From Janthinobacterium agaricidamnosum NBRC 102515 = DSM 9628 (lineage in GTDB: Bacteria > Pseudomonadota > Gammaproteobacteria > Burkholderiales > Burkholderiaceae_D), in assembly GCF_000723165.1 (NCBI RefSeq), contig NZ_HG322949.1, forward strand, positions 4,053,531 to 4,110,518: a stretch of DNA of 56,988 bases, written 5' to 3'. The position numbers and the translations under genes were made by a program. Positions 47,616 to 56,988 of this stretch are shown one piece after another; within the stretch, counting starts at the first letter, position 1, and each line of letters opens with the position of its first letter. Below the pieces are notes generated by a model. It made no database searches. It saw only the letters and a program-made list of their open reading frames with translations, and had not been told where the DNA came from.

Positions 47616-50474
47616 ATGTTCAATTTCGACCGCTCCAGCATCAGCCAGAAGCTGACCATGATTTCCGTGCTGTCGACCGGCAGCGCCTTGCTGCTGGTGT
47701 TTATCGCGTTTGCCGCGACATCGGTATTGAGCCATAAGGAAGATGAGGGCAAGCAACTGCTGTCGCTGGCTGGCGTGATCGGCACCAACAGCGTCACCTC
47801 GCTGTTATTCGCCGACAAGAAGCAAGCCGAGCAAACCCTGGCCGCGCTGGGCGTCAAGGATGAAATCACGCAAGCCGCGCTGTTCGACCGCGACGGCAAG
47901 CCGTTCGCCCGTTATGTGGCGCTGATCGCCGATGAAAAGCCGGAGCAGTTGCCGGGGCTGAGCGCCTTGCGCCTGGCCGAGATCGGCGCCCAACCGGTGA
48001 CCGAGACCAGCGGTCCGTTCTGGGCGCCGGAAATCCGCCTGTACCGGCCGATCCGCAACAACCAGGAAATCATCGGCACGGTAATGATCGAAGCCGACTT
48101 GATCCATATGTGGCTGGGCATCTTGCGCCACCTCGGTGCGATCAGCGGCGCGACGCTGTTTTCATTTTTGCTGGCGCTGTTCCTGGCGGCCCGCTTCAAG
48201 GGCGTCATCGCCGAGCCGATCACCAAGCTGATCAATGCGGCGCAAAAAGTGTCGAGCAGCCAGACTTATACCCACCGCATCCTGCACCAGCGCAGCGACG
48301 AACTGGGTACGCTGATCGACAGTTTCAACGACATGCTGGCGCAGATCGACAGCCGCGACGCGACGCTGGCGCATTATCGCGGGCAACTCGAACGCCAGGT
48401 CAGCGTGCGTACCGAGCAACTGGAAAAAGCCAAGAACGCGGCGGAATCGGCCAGCCAGGCCAAGAGCGCGTTCCTGGCGACGATGAGCCATGAAATCCGC
48501 ACGCCGATGAATGGCGTGCTGGGCATGACCGAGCTGCTGCTGGCCAGCCAGCTGACCGAGCAGCAGCGCCACTACACCAGCATGGTCAAGCGCTCCGGCG
48601 AGAACTTGCTGGTGATCATCAACGACATCCTCGATTTTTCGAAGATCGAAGCGGGTAAGTTGACGGTGGAATACATCCGCCTCAATTTCCGCGAATTGCT
48701 CGACGATATAGACCACGTCTTTTCGCCGCAAGCGAACGCCAAGAATATCCGCCTGGAATTCGATATCGCCAACGATATCCCGATCGCCATCAGCGGCGAC
48801 CCGAACCGCCTGCGCCAGGTGATCGTCAACCTGCTCGGCAACGCCATCAAATTCACCGAGAGCGGCAAGATCACCGTCAAGGTGCAAGTGGCCGGCGAAG
48901 ATGCGCAAACCGTCAGCCTGCGCTTCGAAGTGCACGACACCGGCATCGGCGTATCGAGCGAAGCGCAAACCCGGATCTTCGAATCGTTTTCGCAGGCCGA
49001 CGGTTCGACCACCCGCAAACATGGCGGCACGGGGCTGGGACTGGCCATTTCCAAGCAGCTGGTGGAATTGATGGGCGGGAAAATCGGCGTTGACAATGCT
49101 CTAACGCAAGGCTCGATCTTCTGGTTCGAAGTAAATTTCGATAAGCGGCGCATCGCTTTCGACGATGCCTCGTTCAACCCCAAAACCACCCAGGGAATCC
49201 GCGCTTTGATCGTCGACCAAACGCCAGGTACGCGCGAAGTGCTGGAGGGCCAGCTGGCCAGTTGGCATATCGCCAGCGACAGCGCCGTTTCAGCCACCGA
49301 CGGCTTGCAAAAACTGTATGCGGCGGCCCAGCGCGGCCAGCCCTACGATGTCGCCCTGCTCGACATGGAATTGCCGCGTACCAGCGGCCTGGCGCTGGCC
49401 GCCACCATCAAGGCCGACCCGCTGATCGCCGACATCAAATTGCTGCTGCTCAGTACCGACCGGGGCGCCGCCGACACGGTGCAGCGGCGCGAAGCCGGCG
49501 TGGCCTTCCAGCTGATCAAGCCGGCGCGCGAGTGCGACTTGTTCGATTGCATTGTCACGCCGATGCGCGCCAGCGAAGGCATGCGTATCAGCACGCCGCA
49601 CCTGCCACGGCCGGCATCCAGCCGCAAGCGCAGGAAAGTCTTGCTGGCGGAAGACAATCCGGTGAATATCGAAGTGGCCATCGCCATGCTCGACGGCCTG
49701 GGCCTGGAAGTGGTCTGCGCCCACAATGGCGAACAGGCGCTGAACGCGGCCCGGCGCGACGATTTCGACTTGATCCTGATGGATTGCCAGATGCCGGTGA
49801 TGGACGGTTTTGCCGCCACCGCCGAAATCCGCCGCCACGAACAGCAATGCGGCCATGCGCGCCTGCTGCCGATCGTCGCGATCACCGCCAACGCCTTGCA
49901 GGGCGACCGCGAAGCGTGCCTGGCGGCCGGCATGGACGATTACCTGAGCAAGCCATTTACGCAGCAGGAACTGGGCCATACCATCGCGCGCTGGATCACG
50001 CTGCCGCGCGCCGCGACCGTGCATCACGATGAATTGCCGCCCAGGCCGGCGCCCGCCACACCGGCGCCAGTCGCTGCCCCGGCGCCGATGCAGCTTGCGG
50101 CGCGCAAGCCGGCCGCCGCCCACAACATCAACCGCCACGCGCTGGACAATATCCGCGCGCTCAGCAGCACCGGCGGCGACGCCTTGCTGGAACGGGTGAT
50201 CCACGCCTTTGTCGACGATACGCCGCAGCAATTCCTGACCTTGCGCGCGGCCATCGACAGCCGCAATACCGGCAATCTGCGCAAGGCCGCGCACAGCCTC
50301 AAGTCGAGCAGCGCCAATGTCGGCGCCGACACGCTGGCTCAGCTGTGCAAGGACATGGAAACGCTGGGCCGCAACGACAGCACCGAAGGCGCAGCCGGCC
50401 TCCTGTCAGAGATGGAGCAGGAATTTCACGCCGTACGGCTTACCTTGAGCGCAATCCTGGAAAAGGAAATCTGA
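47616..50474 (+). CDS. CHASE8-like hybrid histidine kinase (YfiN-type sensor, two receivers, Hpt)
   Basis: This 952-residue protein has TM1 (about 14-36), a periplasmic CHASE8-like sensor (about 40-160), TM2 (about 170-192) and HAMP (about 195-250). HisKA follows with His292 in [11 protein letters not shown], then HATPase (about 400-520; [20 protein letters not shown]). A first receiver (about 530-650) has Asp583 but VDQ where the acidic pair is expected, so it may be a pseudo-receiver. A second receiver (about 675-795) has Asp723 in [12 protein letters not shown] Pro/Ala linker leads to an Hpt domain with His893 in [13 protein letters not shown]. The sensor part is like YfiN of the YfiBNR system, but the cyclase output is replaced by a phosphorelay. 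It is between the YfiR gene and the REC-GGDEF-EAL gene. Confidence 0.9.
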   Translation: MFNFDRSSISQKLTMISVLSTGSALLLVFIAFAATSVLSHKEDEGKQLLSLAGVIGTNSVTSLLFADKKQAEQTLAALGVKDEITQAALFDRDGKPFARYVALIADEKPEQLPGLSALRLAEIGAQPVTETSGPFWAPEIRLYRPIRNNQEIIGTVMIEADLIHMWLGILRHLGAISGATLFSFLLALFLAARFKGVIAEPITKLINAAQKVSSSQTYTHRILHQRSDELGTLIDSFNDMLAQIDSRDATLAHYRGQLERQVSVRTEQLEKAKNAAESASQAKSAFLATMSHEIRTPMNGVLGMTELLLASQLTEQQRHYTSMVKRSGENLLVIINDILDFSKIEAGKLTVEYIRLNFRELLDDIDHVFSPQANAKNIRLEFDIANDIPIAISGDPNRLRQVIVNLLGNAIKFTESGKITVKVQVAGEDAQTVSLRFEVHDTGIGVSSEAQTRIFESFSQADGSTTRKHGGTGLGLAISKQLVELMGGKIGVDNALTQGSIFWFEVNFDKRRIAFDDASFNPKTTQGIRALIVDQTPGTREVLEGQLASWHIASDSAVSATDGLQKLYAAAQRGQPYDVALLDMELPRTSGLALAATIKADPLIADIKLLLLSTDRGAADTVQRREAGVAFQLIKPARECDLFDCIVTPMRASEGMRISTPHLPRPASSRKRRKVLLAEDNPVNIEVAIAMLDGLGLEVVCAHNGEQALNAARRDDFDLILMDCQMPVMDGFAATAEIRRHEQQCGHARLLPIVAITANALQGDREACLAAGMDDYLSKPFTQQELGHTIARWITLPRAATVHHDELPPRPAPATPAPVAAPAPMQLAARKPAAAHNINRHALDNIRALSSTGGDALLERVIHAFVDDTPQQFLTLRAAIDSRNTGNLRKAAHSLKSSSANVGADTLAQLCKDMETLGRNDSTEGAAGLLSEMEQEFHAVRLTLSAILEKEI

Positions 50475-50475
50475 C

Positions 50476-52587
50476 ATGACAGCGCCCTTATCTCGCAAGC
50501 GCGGCCTGGTGCTGGTGGCCGACGACGATCCCGTGATGCGCATGCTGATGCTCGAAATGCTGAGCCAGGTCGGGCTGGACGTGGTCGAAGCCGACGATGG
50601 CATCAAGGCGCTGGCGTATTACAAAAGCATGGCGCCGGACCTGGTCTTGCTCGACGTCGACATGCCGGCCATGGACGGCTTTACCGTGTGCCGCGAAATC
50701 CGCCGCGCCGAATCGGCGATCACCGTGCCGATCATCATGGTCACCGGCGGCGACGACCTGGAAGCCGTCACCCACGCCTATGAAGAAGGCGCCACCGACT
50801 TCATCTCGAAGCCGATCAACTGGCCGATCCTCGGCCACCGCGTGCTGTACGTGCTGCGCGCCAGCGACGCCATCGCCCGGCTGCGCATCGCCGACGCCCA
50901 CAACCGCGCCGTGCTGGCGGCGATTCCCGATACCTTCTTCCGCCTCAACAAGGAAGGCTTTTATCTCGATTACGAACAGGGCCACGATTCCAGCGCGATC
51001 TTCTCGAATGAAAACTGCGTCGGCAAGCACATCAGCGAAGTGCTGCCCAGCGACATCGCCGAGCGCTTGCTGGAACAAATGCACACGGTGCTCGACACGC
51101 ACCACATCCGCTCGGTCGATTACGCGCTGACGCGGCAAGACACCACCCGCCACTTCGAGGCGCGGCTGGTGGCCACCGGCGCCGAAGAAGTGCTGGGACT
51201 GGTGCGCGACATCAGCGAACGCAAGCAGACCGAAGAGCAAATCCGCCGCCTGGCGTATTGCGACAGCCTGACCGGCATCCCGAACCGCCAGGCCTTCCTG
51301 GAAACGCTGGAACGCGAACTGGCGCGCTCGAAACTGGGCAACAAGAAATTCGCCGTGCTGTTCATGGACCTCGACGCCTTCAAGCGCATCAACGACACGC
51401 TGGGCCACAACGTCGGCGACCATTTATTAAAAGTGGTGTCGGAACGGCTGCGCGAAACCATCCGCCCGAGCGACCTGGTGTCGCGCACCGCCGACCTCAA
51501 CAACACCAACCTGGCGCGCCTGGGCGGCGATGAATTCACCATCCTGATCCCCGATCTGGAACGGGTCGAAAACGCGCTCAACGTCGCGCACCGGGTCAAG
51601 GAAGCGATGCGCCGGCCATTCCTGATCGACTCGCACGAGATATTCGTCACCGCCAGCATCGGCATTTCGCTGTATCCGGAAGACGGCGACGATTGCAACT
51701 CGCTGCTGAAATATGCCGACACGGCGATGTACCACGCCAAGAATTGCGGCAAGAATAACGCCAAACTGTATAGTTCTTCGTTGACGATGCAAATCATGAG
51801 CCACGTCAAACTGGAAGTCGGCTTGCGCAAGGCGCTGAAAAACAATGAACTGTATTTGCTGTACCAGCCGCAAATCGACGTACCCAGCACCAGGATCGTC
51901 GGCGTCGAAGCGCTGGTGCGCTGGCGCCACCCGGAACGCGGCATCATCTCGCCGACCGAATTCATTCCGCTGGCGGAAGAAACCGGCTTGATCGTGCCGA
52001 TCGGCGAATGGGTGTTGCGCACCGCATGCAGCCAGGCCAAGGCATGGCAAATCGATGGCGTACGGGCGATACGGATGGCGGTCAACCTGTCGGCCAAGCA
52101 ATTCAAGGATGAAAACCTGATGCAAATCGTGCTGTCGGCGCTGGAAGACACCGGGCTCGACGCGCGCCTGCTGGAACTGGAATTGACCGAAGGCACGCTG
52201 ATGGACGACGCCAGGGCCACCATGGTAACGCTGGAGCAATTGCGCGGCATCGGCGTCTACCTGTCGATCGACGACTTCGGCACCGGTTATTCGTCGATGA
52301 ATTATTTAAAGCGCTTCGACGTGCGGGCCTTGAAGATCGACAAAAGTTTTATCTCGGGCTTGCCGCAGGATTCGGAAAACGCCGCCATCACGCGCGCCAT
52401 CATCGCCATGGCGCATGGCTTGAAAATGGTGGTGGTGGCGGAAGGCGTGGAAACCAATGAGCAACTGCTGATGCTGGAAGAATACGGCTGCGACATGGCC
52501 CAGGGTTATTACCTGGGCCATCCGTCGCCGCATGAATCGATTACCGCGATGCTCGACAAGCAGGCGGCGCTGATGCGGCCGAACTGA
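50476..52587 (+). CDS. REC-PAS-GGDEF-EAL response regulator
   Basis: This 703-residue protein has a receiver domain (about 12-130) with Asp60 in [13 protein letters not shown], a PAS-like segment (about 145-255), GGDEF (about 260-430; intact LGGDEFTIL near 350) and EAL (about 445-695; EALVRW near 477, [10 protein letters not shown]). It is a bifunctional c-di-GMP enzyme that can be switched by phosphorylation from the upstream hybrid kinase Hpt. It starts 1 bp after the kinase stop, so translation is coupled. Presumably the operon converts a YfiR-gated envelope signal into c-di-GMP changes. Confidence 0.93.
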   Translation: MTAPLSRKRGLVLVADDDPVMRMLMLEMLSQVGLDVVEADDGIKALAYYKSMAPDLVLLDVDMPAMDGFTVCREIRRAESAITVPIIMVTGGDDLEAVTHAYEEGATDFISKPINWPILGHRVLYVLRASDAIARLRIADAHNRAVLAAIPDTFFRLNKEGFYLDYEQGHDSSAIFSNENCVGKHISEVLPSDIAERLLEQMHTVLDTHHIRSVDYALTRQDTTRHFEARLVATGAEEVLGLVRDISERKQTEEQIRRLAYCDSLTGIPNRQAFLETLERELARSKLGNKKFAVLFMDLDAFKRINDTLGHNVGDHLLKVVSERLRETIRPSDLVSRTADLNNTNLARLGGDEFTILIPDLERVENALNVAHRVKEAMRRPFLIDSHEIFVTASIGISLYPEDGDDCNSLLKYADTAMYHAKNCGKNNAKLYSSSLTMQIMSHVKLEVGLRKALKNNELYLLYQPQIDVPSTRIVGVEALVRWRHPERGIISPTEFIPLAEETGLIVPIGEWVLRTACSQAKAWQIDGVRAIRMAVNLSAKQFKDENLMQIVLSALEDTGLDARLLELELTEGTLMDDARATMVTLEQLRGIGVYLSIDDFGTGYSSMNYLKRFDVRALKIDKSFISGLPQDSENAAITRAIIAMAHGLKMVVVAEGVETNEQLLMLEEYGCDMAQGYYLGHPSPHESITAMLDKQAALMRPN

Positions 52588-52606
52588 TGTCGAGGCTAGC
52601 CAAGAA

Positions 52607-53770
52607 TTATTTCGGCAATACTTCAAACGCCAGCAGCTGGGTTACTTGCTTGTGGTTGAAATTGTCGTCGGAAATCAGCACCAGGCTGTCATGGCCGTTG
52701 GCCAGGCGCGGGCCCCACGAAATGCCTTCGATATTGTCGAGCCGGTCCAGACCCAGCGTTTCCAGGTCCAGCACCAGCCGCTTGCGCATCGCCACGAAGC
52801 TGGCGCCCTGCAAGGCCGGGATGCCGCTGATGTCGGTCGCGCCGTCGGTATCCATTTCGTAAATCCGGATATGGTTTTTATACGTGCCTTGCGCATCTTC
52901 GACGCCGGCACGCTCGATCGCCAGCAATTGATGGTCGTTGACGGCCAGGATTTCCGACACACCATTCTCGGCATGCTTGCCCGGCGCCGGCGACGAGGCA
53001 ATCGGACCCAGCGGATACGCATATTGCGCCAAGACCTTGCCGTCGCGCGCGATACGGGTCACGCGGGTCAGCGAACCGGCTGACGGCGTCGATACCGGAC
53101 CATCCTGGTACAAGGACGCTTCCATGCCCAGCCACAATGAATCGCCATCGGGCGCAAATGACAGTCCCTCGAAACTCAGGTTGTTGCGCGAACCGGTTTC
53201 TTGCTGCGATACATTAAACATCACCGGCGTCGGCAGCGTCGACAGGTAATTGCCGTTCTGGTCGGCGTGCTTGACGAAGGGATTCAATCCCAGGCGGCGG
53301 TCGCCTTCGCTGCCGTACCACAGGCTGGCGTCGCGCGGATCGATACGGATGGTTTCGACATCCGGCACCTCGCCGCCGTGCGCCTGGTACTCTTCCACGT
53401 TCTGGTAATTCGTGCCGTCGGCTTGCTTGAAATAATGCATACCAGTCAGCGTCACTGACGCAAACGCGCTGGCGTCGTAATCCAGCCGGGCGCGATAAAA
53501 ACGCGCCGGACTGAACTCGGAGCGGTCATCGCTTTCGATGATCCAGGTGCCGCTGGCCGGATCGTAATCGATGCCCGACAAACCGCCGACCGGCGTGCCC
53601 TGGAATTCCTGCTTCAGTGCAATCCGCTGCTCGCCGATCAGGCGCAGTCCGGCGATCGAGCGCTGCGCGGCCGATGCCTGCGAGGCGGGCGGCTGGACCG
53701 CGCAAGCGCTTAATAAACCTGCCGCCAGCAAGGCTGGAATCAAACGCCCGTTAAAAATACTATGCTTCAC
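52607..53770 (-). CDS. Esterase-like activity of phytase family lipoprotein
   Basis: This 387-residue protein has a lipobox LSAC (mature Cys near 23). The rest is a beta-propeller-like 'esterase-like activity of phytase' domain (PF13449; GGLSGIDYDPASGTWIIESD, and the end NIEGISWGPRLANGHDSLVL). The start is GTG at 53770 with AAGGA upstream. The substrate is unknown. It is convergent with the REC-GGDEF-EAL gene. Confidence 0.86.
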   Translation of the reverse strand: MKHSIFNGRLIPALLAAGLLSACAVQPPASQASAAQRSIAGLRLIGEQRIALKQEFQGTPVGGLSGIDYDPASGTWIIESDDRSEFSPARFYRARLDYDASAFASVTLTGMHYFKQADGTNYQNVEEYQAHGGEVPDVETIRIDPRDASLWYGSEGDRRLGLNPFVKHADQNGNYLSTLPTPVMFNVSQQETGSRNNLSFEGLSFAPDGDSLWLGMEASLYQDGPVSTPSAGSLTRVTRIARDGKVLAQYAYPLGPIASSPAPGKHAENGVSEILAVNDHQLLAIERAGVEDAQGTYKNHIRIYEMDTDGATDISGIPALQGASFVAMRKRLVLDLETLGLDRLDNIEGISWGPRLANGHDSLVLISDDNFNHKQVTQLLAFEVLPK

Positions 53771-53818
53771 TTCTTTTCCTTTTTTTAGGGAGGGGACAGA
53801 TCACATTTTTTGCAATGT

Positions 53819-55036
53819 TCACAACACGCCATCCTGCCGCAATTGGGCAATCGCCGCGGCGTCGTAGCCCAGCGCGGCCAGTACTTCATCGTTGTGCTGG
53901 CCCAGTTCCGGTCCCAGCCATTTGGTCCGGCCCGGCGTTTCGGACAGCTTCGGCGTGATCGCCGGCAGCTTGACCGGCGTGCCGTCGGCGAAATGGTGTT
54001 GCTCGAACATGTCGCGGGCCAGGAATTGCGGGTCGCTCATCATGTCGCGCACCGAGTAGATTTTTCCGGATGGCACGTCGGCCGCCTTCAGCACGGCCAG
54101 CGCGCTGTCGATGGTGTGGCCGGCGCACCAGGCCTGGATCGCGTCGTCGATGTCTTGCGTGCGTGCCACGCGGCCGTCGTTGCGCGCCAGTTGCGGGTCG
54201 CCCGCCAGGTCGATGCGGCCCATGGCCAGCATCAGCCGCTTGAAGATGGCGTCGCCATTGCCGGCGATCACGATATTTTCGCCGTCGCCGGTGGTGTAGG
54301 TATTCGACGGCACGATGCCCGGCAGCGAACCGCCGGTGCGCTCGCGCACCACGCCGGCCTGGTCGTATTCCGGCACCAGCGACTCCATCATGTTGAACAC
54401 GGCTTCGTACAAGGCGACATCGACCATCTGGCCCTGCCCTTGCACCTTGCCGCCGCTCGCATCGCGGTGGCGCAAGGCCATCATCGCGCCGATCACGCCA
54501 TGCAGGGCCGCCACCGAATCGCCGATCGATACGCCGACCCGCACCGGCGGCCGGTCCGGGAAGCCGGACACATAACGCAAGCCGCCCATCGATTCGCCGA
54601 TCGCGCCAAAGCCGGGCACGTCCTTCATCGGCCCGGTCTGGCCAAAGCCGGACAGGCGCACCATGATCAAGGCTGGATTGTCGCGCTTCAGCTGTTCATA
54701 GCCAAGCTCCCATTTTTCCAGCACGCCGGGACGGTAGTTTTCAATGATGATGTCGGCTTCCAGCGCCAGTTGCCTGGCGATGGCGCGGCCGCGCGGGTCT
54801 TTCAGGTTCAGCGTCAGGCTTTTTTTATTGCGCGCCTGCACCGACCACCACAGCGACGTGCCGTCTTTCAAGATGCGCCATGTACGGATCGGGTCGCCGC
54901 CTTCGGGCGCTTCGATCTTGATGACGTCGGCGCCGAATTCGGCCAGCATGCGGGCGCAGAACGGGCCTGCGATGAGGGTGCCGAGTTCCAGCACTTTAAT
55001 GCCGGCAAGAGGGCCGGCCGACACTTTTTTTTCCAT
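53819..55036 (-). CDS. CaiB/BaiF family CoA transferase
   Basis: This 405-residue class III CoA-transferase has the family start (GPLAGIKVLELGTLIAGPFC), the conserved CoA-binding stretch (ADIIIENYRPGVLEKWELGY) and the catalytic aspartate region (VGVSIGDSVAALHGVIGAMM). It likely transfers CoA between acyl acids. It begins 3 bp after the recR stop, so it sits at the 3' end of the dnaX-ybaB-recR operon. That location is not part of the usual operon and suggests either a fused operon or read-through. Confidence 0.92.
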   Translation of the reverse strand: MEKKVSAGPLAGIKVLELGTLIAGPFCARMLAEFGADVIKIEAPEGGDPIRTWRILKDGTSLWWSVQARNKKSLTLNLKDPRGRAIARQLALEADIIIENYRPGVLEKWELGYEQLKRDNPALIMVRLSGFGQTGPMKDVPGFGAIGESMGGLRYVSGFPDRPPVRVGVSIGDSVAALHGVIGAMMALRHRDASGGKVQGQGQMVDVALYEAVFNMMESLVPEYDQAGVVRERTGGSLPGIVPSNTYTTGDGENIVIAGNGDAIFKRLMLAMGRIDLAGDPQLARNDGRVARTQDIDDAIQAWCAGHTIDSALAVLKAADVPSGKIYSVRDMMSDPQFLARDMFEQHHFADGTPVKLPAITPKLSETPGRTKWLGPELGQHNDEVLAALGYDAAAIAQLRQDGVL

Positions 55037-55039
55037 TGC

Positions 55040-55630
55040 TTAAGTTGCCCTGCGGTCGAGCATCGCGCGGGCGATCGTGCCCGCGTCGACGTATTCCAGT
55101 TCGCCGCCCACCGGCACGCCGCGCGCCAGCCGGCTGACTTTCAAGCCGCGCGCTTTCAGCATTTCGCTGATGTAATGGGCGGTCGCTTCGCCTTCATTGG
55201 TGAAGTTGGTGGCGAGCACCACTTCGGTGACGACGCCATCATTGGCGCGCGCCAGTAATTTTTCCAGATGGATATCTTTCGGGCCGATGCCATCCAGCGG
55301 CGACAAGCGCCCCATCAACACGAAATACAGTCCCTTGTAAGTCAGCGTCTGCTCGATCATCAACTGGTCGGCCGGCGTTTCCACCACGCACAACAAGCGC
55401 GTGTCGCGTTCGCCGTCGAGACAGGTTTCGCAGATTTCGAGTTCGGTAAAGGTATTGCACATGCCGCAGTGATGCACGGCGTCGACGGCCTGGAACAGCG
55501 CCCGCGACAGCATCGCCGCCCCTTCGCGGTCGTGCTGCAGCAAATGGAAAGCCATCCGCTGCGCCGACTTGGGGCCGATGCCGGGCAGGCGCCGCAGCGC
55601 CTCGGTCAGGAATTCAAGCGCCTTGGCCAT
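55040..55630 (-). CDS. recR: Recombination mediator RecR
   Basis: This 196-residue protein has a helix-hairpin-helix (about 14-30; [16 protein letters not shown]), the C4 zinc finger with Cys55, Cys58, Cys67 and Cys70, and a Toprim domain (about 78-175; [16 protein letters not shown]), with the family C-terminal end [17 protein letters not shown]. RecR acts with RecF/RecO to load RecA at gaps. It lies 44 bp downstream of ybaB, with the same orientation as dnaX. Confidence 0.97.
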   Translation of the reverse strand: MAKALEFLTEALRRLPGIGPKSAQRMAFHLLQHDREGAAMLSRALFQAVDAVHHCGMCNTFTELEICETCLDGERDTRLLCVVETPADQLMIEQTLTYKGLYFVLMGRLSPLDGIGPKDIHLEKLLARANDGVVTEVVLATNFTNEGEATAHYISEMLKARGLKVSRLARGVPVGGELEYVDAGTIARAMLDRRAT

Positions 55631-55674
55631 GAATCAGCCTGGGTTGGCGCTGAATGAAACGGGCTGACGGTACA

Positions 55675-56001
55675 TCAGAATGGCATTTTGAAGCCGGCTG
55701 GCAAATTCATGCCGCCGGTCAAGCCTGCCATTTTTTCAGCCGAGGTGGCTTCCGCCTTGCGCACGGCGTCGTTGAACGCGGCGGCGACCAGGTCTTCCAG
55801 CATGTCCTTGTCGTCGGCCAGCAGCGATGGATCGATAGCCACGCGCTTGACGTCGTTCTTGCACGTCATGACGATCTTGACCAGGCCGGCGCCGGACTGG
55901 CCTTCGACTTCCACCAGCGCCAGTTGCTCTTGCGCTTTTTTCATATTGTCTTGCATCGCTTGCGCCTGCTTCATCAGGCCAGCCAATTGGTTCTTCATCA
56001 T
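55675..56001 (-). CDS. ybaB: YbaB/EbfC family nucleoid-associated protein
   Basis: This 108-residue protein has the YbaB core: [20 protein letters not shown], then [20 protein letters not shown] and a C-terminal Gly/Met-rich end. It is a small DNA-binding dimer of the EbfC group. Start at 56001 or the next ATG (55998). The dnaX-ybaB-recR arrangement is conserved in bacteria and confirms the call. Confidence 0.95.
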   Translation of the reverse strand: MMKNQLAGLMKQAQAMQDNMKKAQEQLALVEVEGQSGAGLVKIVMTCKNDVKRVAIDPSLLADDKDMLEDLVAAAFNDAVRKAEATSAEKMAGLTGGMNLPAGFKMPF

Positions 56002-56070
56002 AAACGTGTTCTCCGTATTAATTAAAACAAATAAGATTCATCAGGTGTGCCGCACTCCGCCGAATTCCGC

Positions 56071-56988
56071 TTAATGCAGCGTGGCCGGCGGCGGCGTGAT
56101 CGTGCCCGGCACCACGAAGGCGCCAAACTCGCGCTTCATGCTGAGCACGAAGGGATCGTGTTCGATAATTTCCTCGGCCTGCAACTGGCACGCTTCGCGG
56201 TGCGCCTGCGCTTCGGCGCTGGCGGTGTACCAGACCGCGCCCAGCTCCGTATCGACGTTGACCTTGCGGCCGAAGCGGTCGCTCAGCGCGGCCGCCAGTT
56301 TCTCGACGTTGGCCGGGCTGCGCCAGGTTTCGATCGGCACGCGCAAACGGAACAAGGTACTGTGGCCGTCATGCTGGCACTCGATCAGTTCGGCCTGCAC
56401 CGCCAGTTGCTGCGCCACGCCGCGCAATGGCAGCACGGCGGCCACGGCCGGCCAGTTGCCGTCCCAGTCCAGGCCCGGCACCGGCGTGATCACATACGGT
56501 GCGGCGGGCGCTTGCGGTTTGGGCGCCGGTTTCGCCACCGGAGCGGCGGGAGCGGCTTCGGCAGGCGCGGCCTGCACCGCGGCCGACGCGGTATCGTCGG
56601 AAAATTCGGTGACCCATGGCGGCATGTCGTCGTCGGGTTCGGACTGTTGCTGCGGCGCCGGCTGGCGCACCGGCGCTGCTCCCGGCTTCGCTGACACGGC
56701 GGCTGGCGGCGCATCTTCCCACGGCGCCGGCGCTTTTGGCTTGACGGCGGCCGGCGGTGCAGCGGGTGTCGCGGCAACTGCCGGCGCGGCCGGAGCCGAA
56801 GCCGGTGCAGCTGGCGCGGCGGCCGACGGCGGCGTCGGATTATTGCCCGGACGGCCCTTCGACGCGGCGCGCGCCGCTTCCAGCGCGGCATTGATCGCGG
56901 CGCGGGCCGAACTGACGGGTGCCGCTGGCGCGGTGGCCGGTGCGGCGGAGGATGCGGCGGCTGGCGCGGCCGGGACTGGTGGCGTGCG
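56071..56988 (-). CDS. dnaX: DNA polymerase III subunit gamma/tau (3' part, partial)
   Basis: The frame is open from the right edge to a TAA at 56071, about 305 codons. A low-complexity Ala/Pro linker fills the first two thirds. The C-terminal tau-specific domain follows (YVITPVPGLDWDGNWPAVAA; LIECQHDGHSTLFRLRVPIE; KREFGAFVVPGTITPP). The ATPase part is beyond the window. Its identity rests on the C-terminal domain and the ybaB-recR neighbours. The apparent start at a GTG (56697) inside the linker is an artefact. Confidence 0.92.
   Translation of the reverse strand, partial: RTPPVPAAPAAASSAAPATAPAAPVSSARAAINAALEAARAASKGRPGNNPTPPSAAAPAAPASAPAAPAVAATPAAPPAAVKPKAPAPWEDAPPAAVSAKPGAAPVRQPAPQQQSEPDDDMPPWVTEFSDDTASAAVQAAPAEAAPAAPVAKPAPKPQAPAAPYVITPVPGLDWDGNWPAVAAVLPLRGVAQQLAVQAELIECQHDGHSTLFRLRVPIETWRSPANVEKLAAALSDRFGRKVNVDTELGAVWYTASAEAQAHREACQLQAEEIIEHDPFVLSMKREFGAFVVPGTITPPPATLH

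Overview
The window is high-GC DNA, densely coding on both strands. It reads as chromosome of a betaproteobacterium, most likely Oxalobacteraceae (Janthinobacterium/Duganella/Massilia-like). That placement is inferred from gene content (dnaX-ybaB-recR order, Gcr-type 'site-specific recombinase' membrane protein, a trimeric-type porin, DUF1800/DUF1501 pair, many c-di-GMP proteins). No species can be named from the sequence alone.

Layout. 0-13.3 kb is an envelope-stress neighbourhood. It holds a patatin-like phospholipase, a ferritin-like/YqjD/YqjE/YqjK-like operon, two DUF4398 lipoproteins (one with OmpA), an AsmA-family protein, a Crp/Fnr regulator, glycine-zipper proteins, two very small membrane proteins and a second OmpA lipoprotein. 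13.3-24.3 kb has an M16 peptidase, DUF3617, a porin, and a run of phospholipid-related enzymes (cardiolipin synthase-like PLD, metallophosphoesterase, diacylglycerol kinase, PAP2 phosphatase). 24.3-36.8 kb is mixed: an SOS-controlled small orphan gene, AI-2E transporter, DUF1501/DUF1800, LysR plus quinone-reductase-like oxidoreductase, YnfA, a decayed toxin with an intact antitoxin, an MFS transporter and a MocR regulator. 36.9-38.8 kb is an AT-richer accessory islet: a GHKL ATPase / STAS-like / membrane-protein cassette, followed by an array of perfect GC hairpins and an inverted duplication of the 3' end of tRNA-Ser(UGA). 38.9-52.6 kb is a signalling block: GGDEF-EAL, HDOD, a NarL-type two-component pair facing cstA, and a YfiR / CHASE8-like hybrid kinase / REC-PAS-GGDEF-EAL operon. 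52.6-57 kb ends with a phytase-esterase-like lipoprotein, a CaiB-type CoA transferase, recR, ybaB and the 3' part of dnaX.

The most interesting signal is a regulatory code in the stress region. Five intergenic 16-bp dyads of the form TGTRCG-N4-CGTACA each have a -10-like hexamer exactly 21 bp beyond the dyad edge, which would put the dyad at about -41.5, the class II activator position of Crp/Fnr proteins. One of the five sits between the Crp/Fnr gene and its divergent neighbour and has a -10-like hexamer at the same distance on both sides. This predicts an autoregulated Crp/Fnr regulon of small envelope proteins that I do not recognise from described regulons. Other candidates are two tandem LexA boxes before a 74-residue orphan gene, the hairpin array at tRNA-Ser, and the ATPase/STAS cassette.
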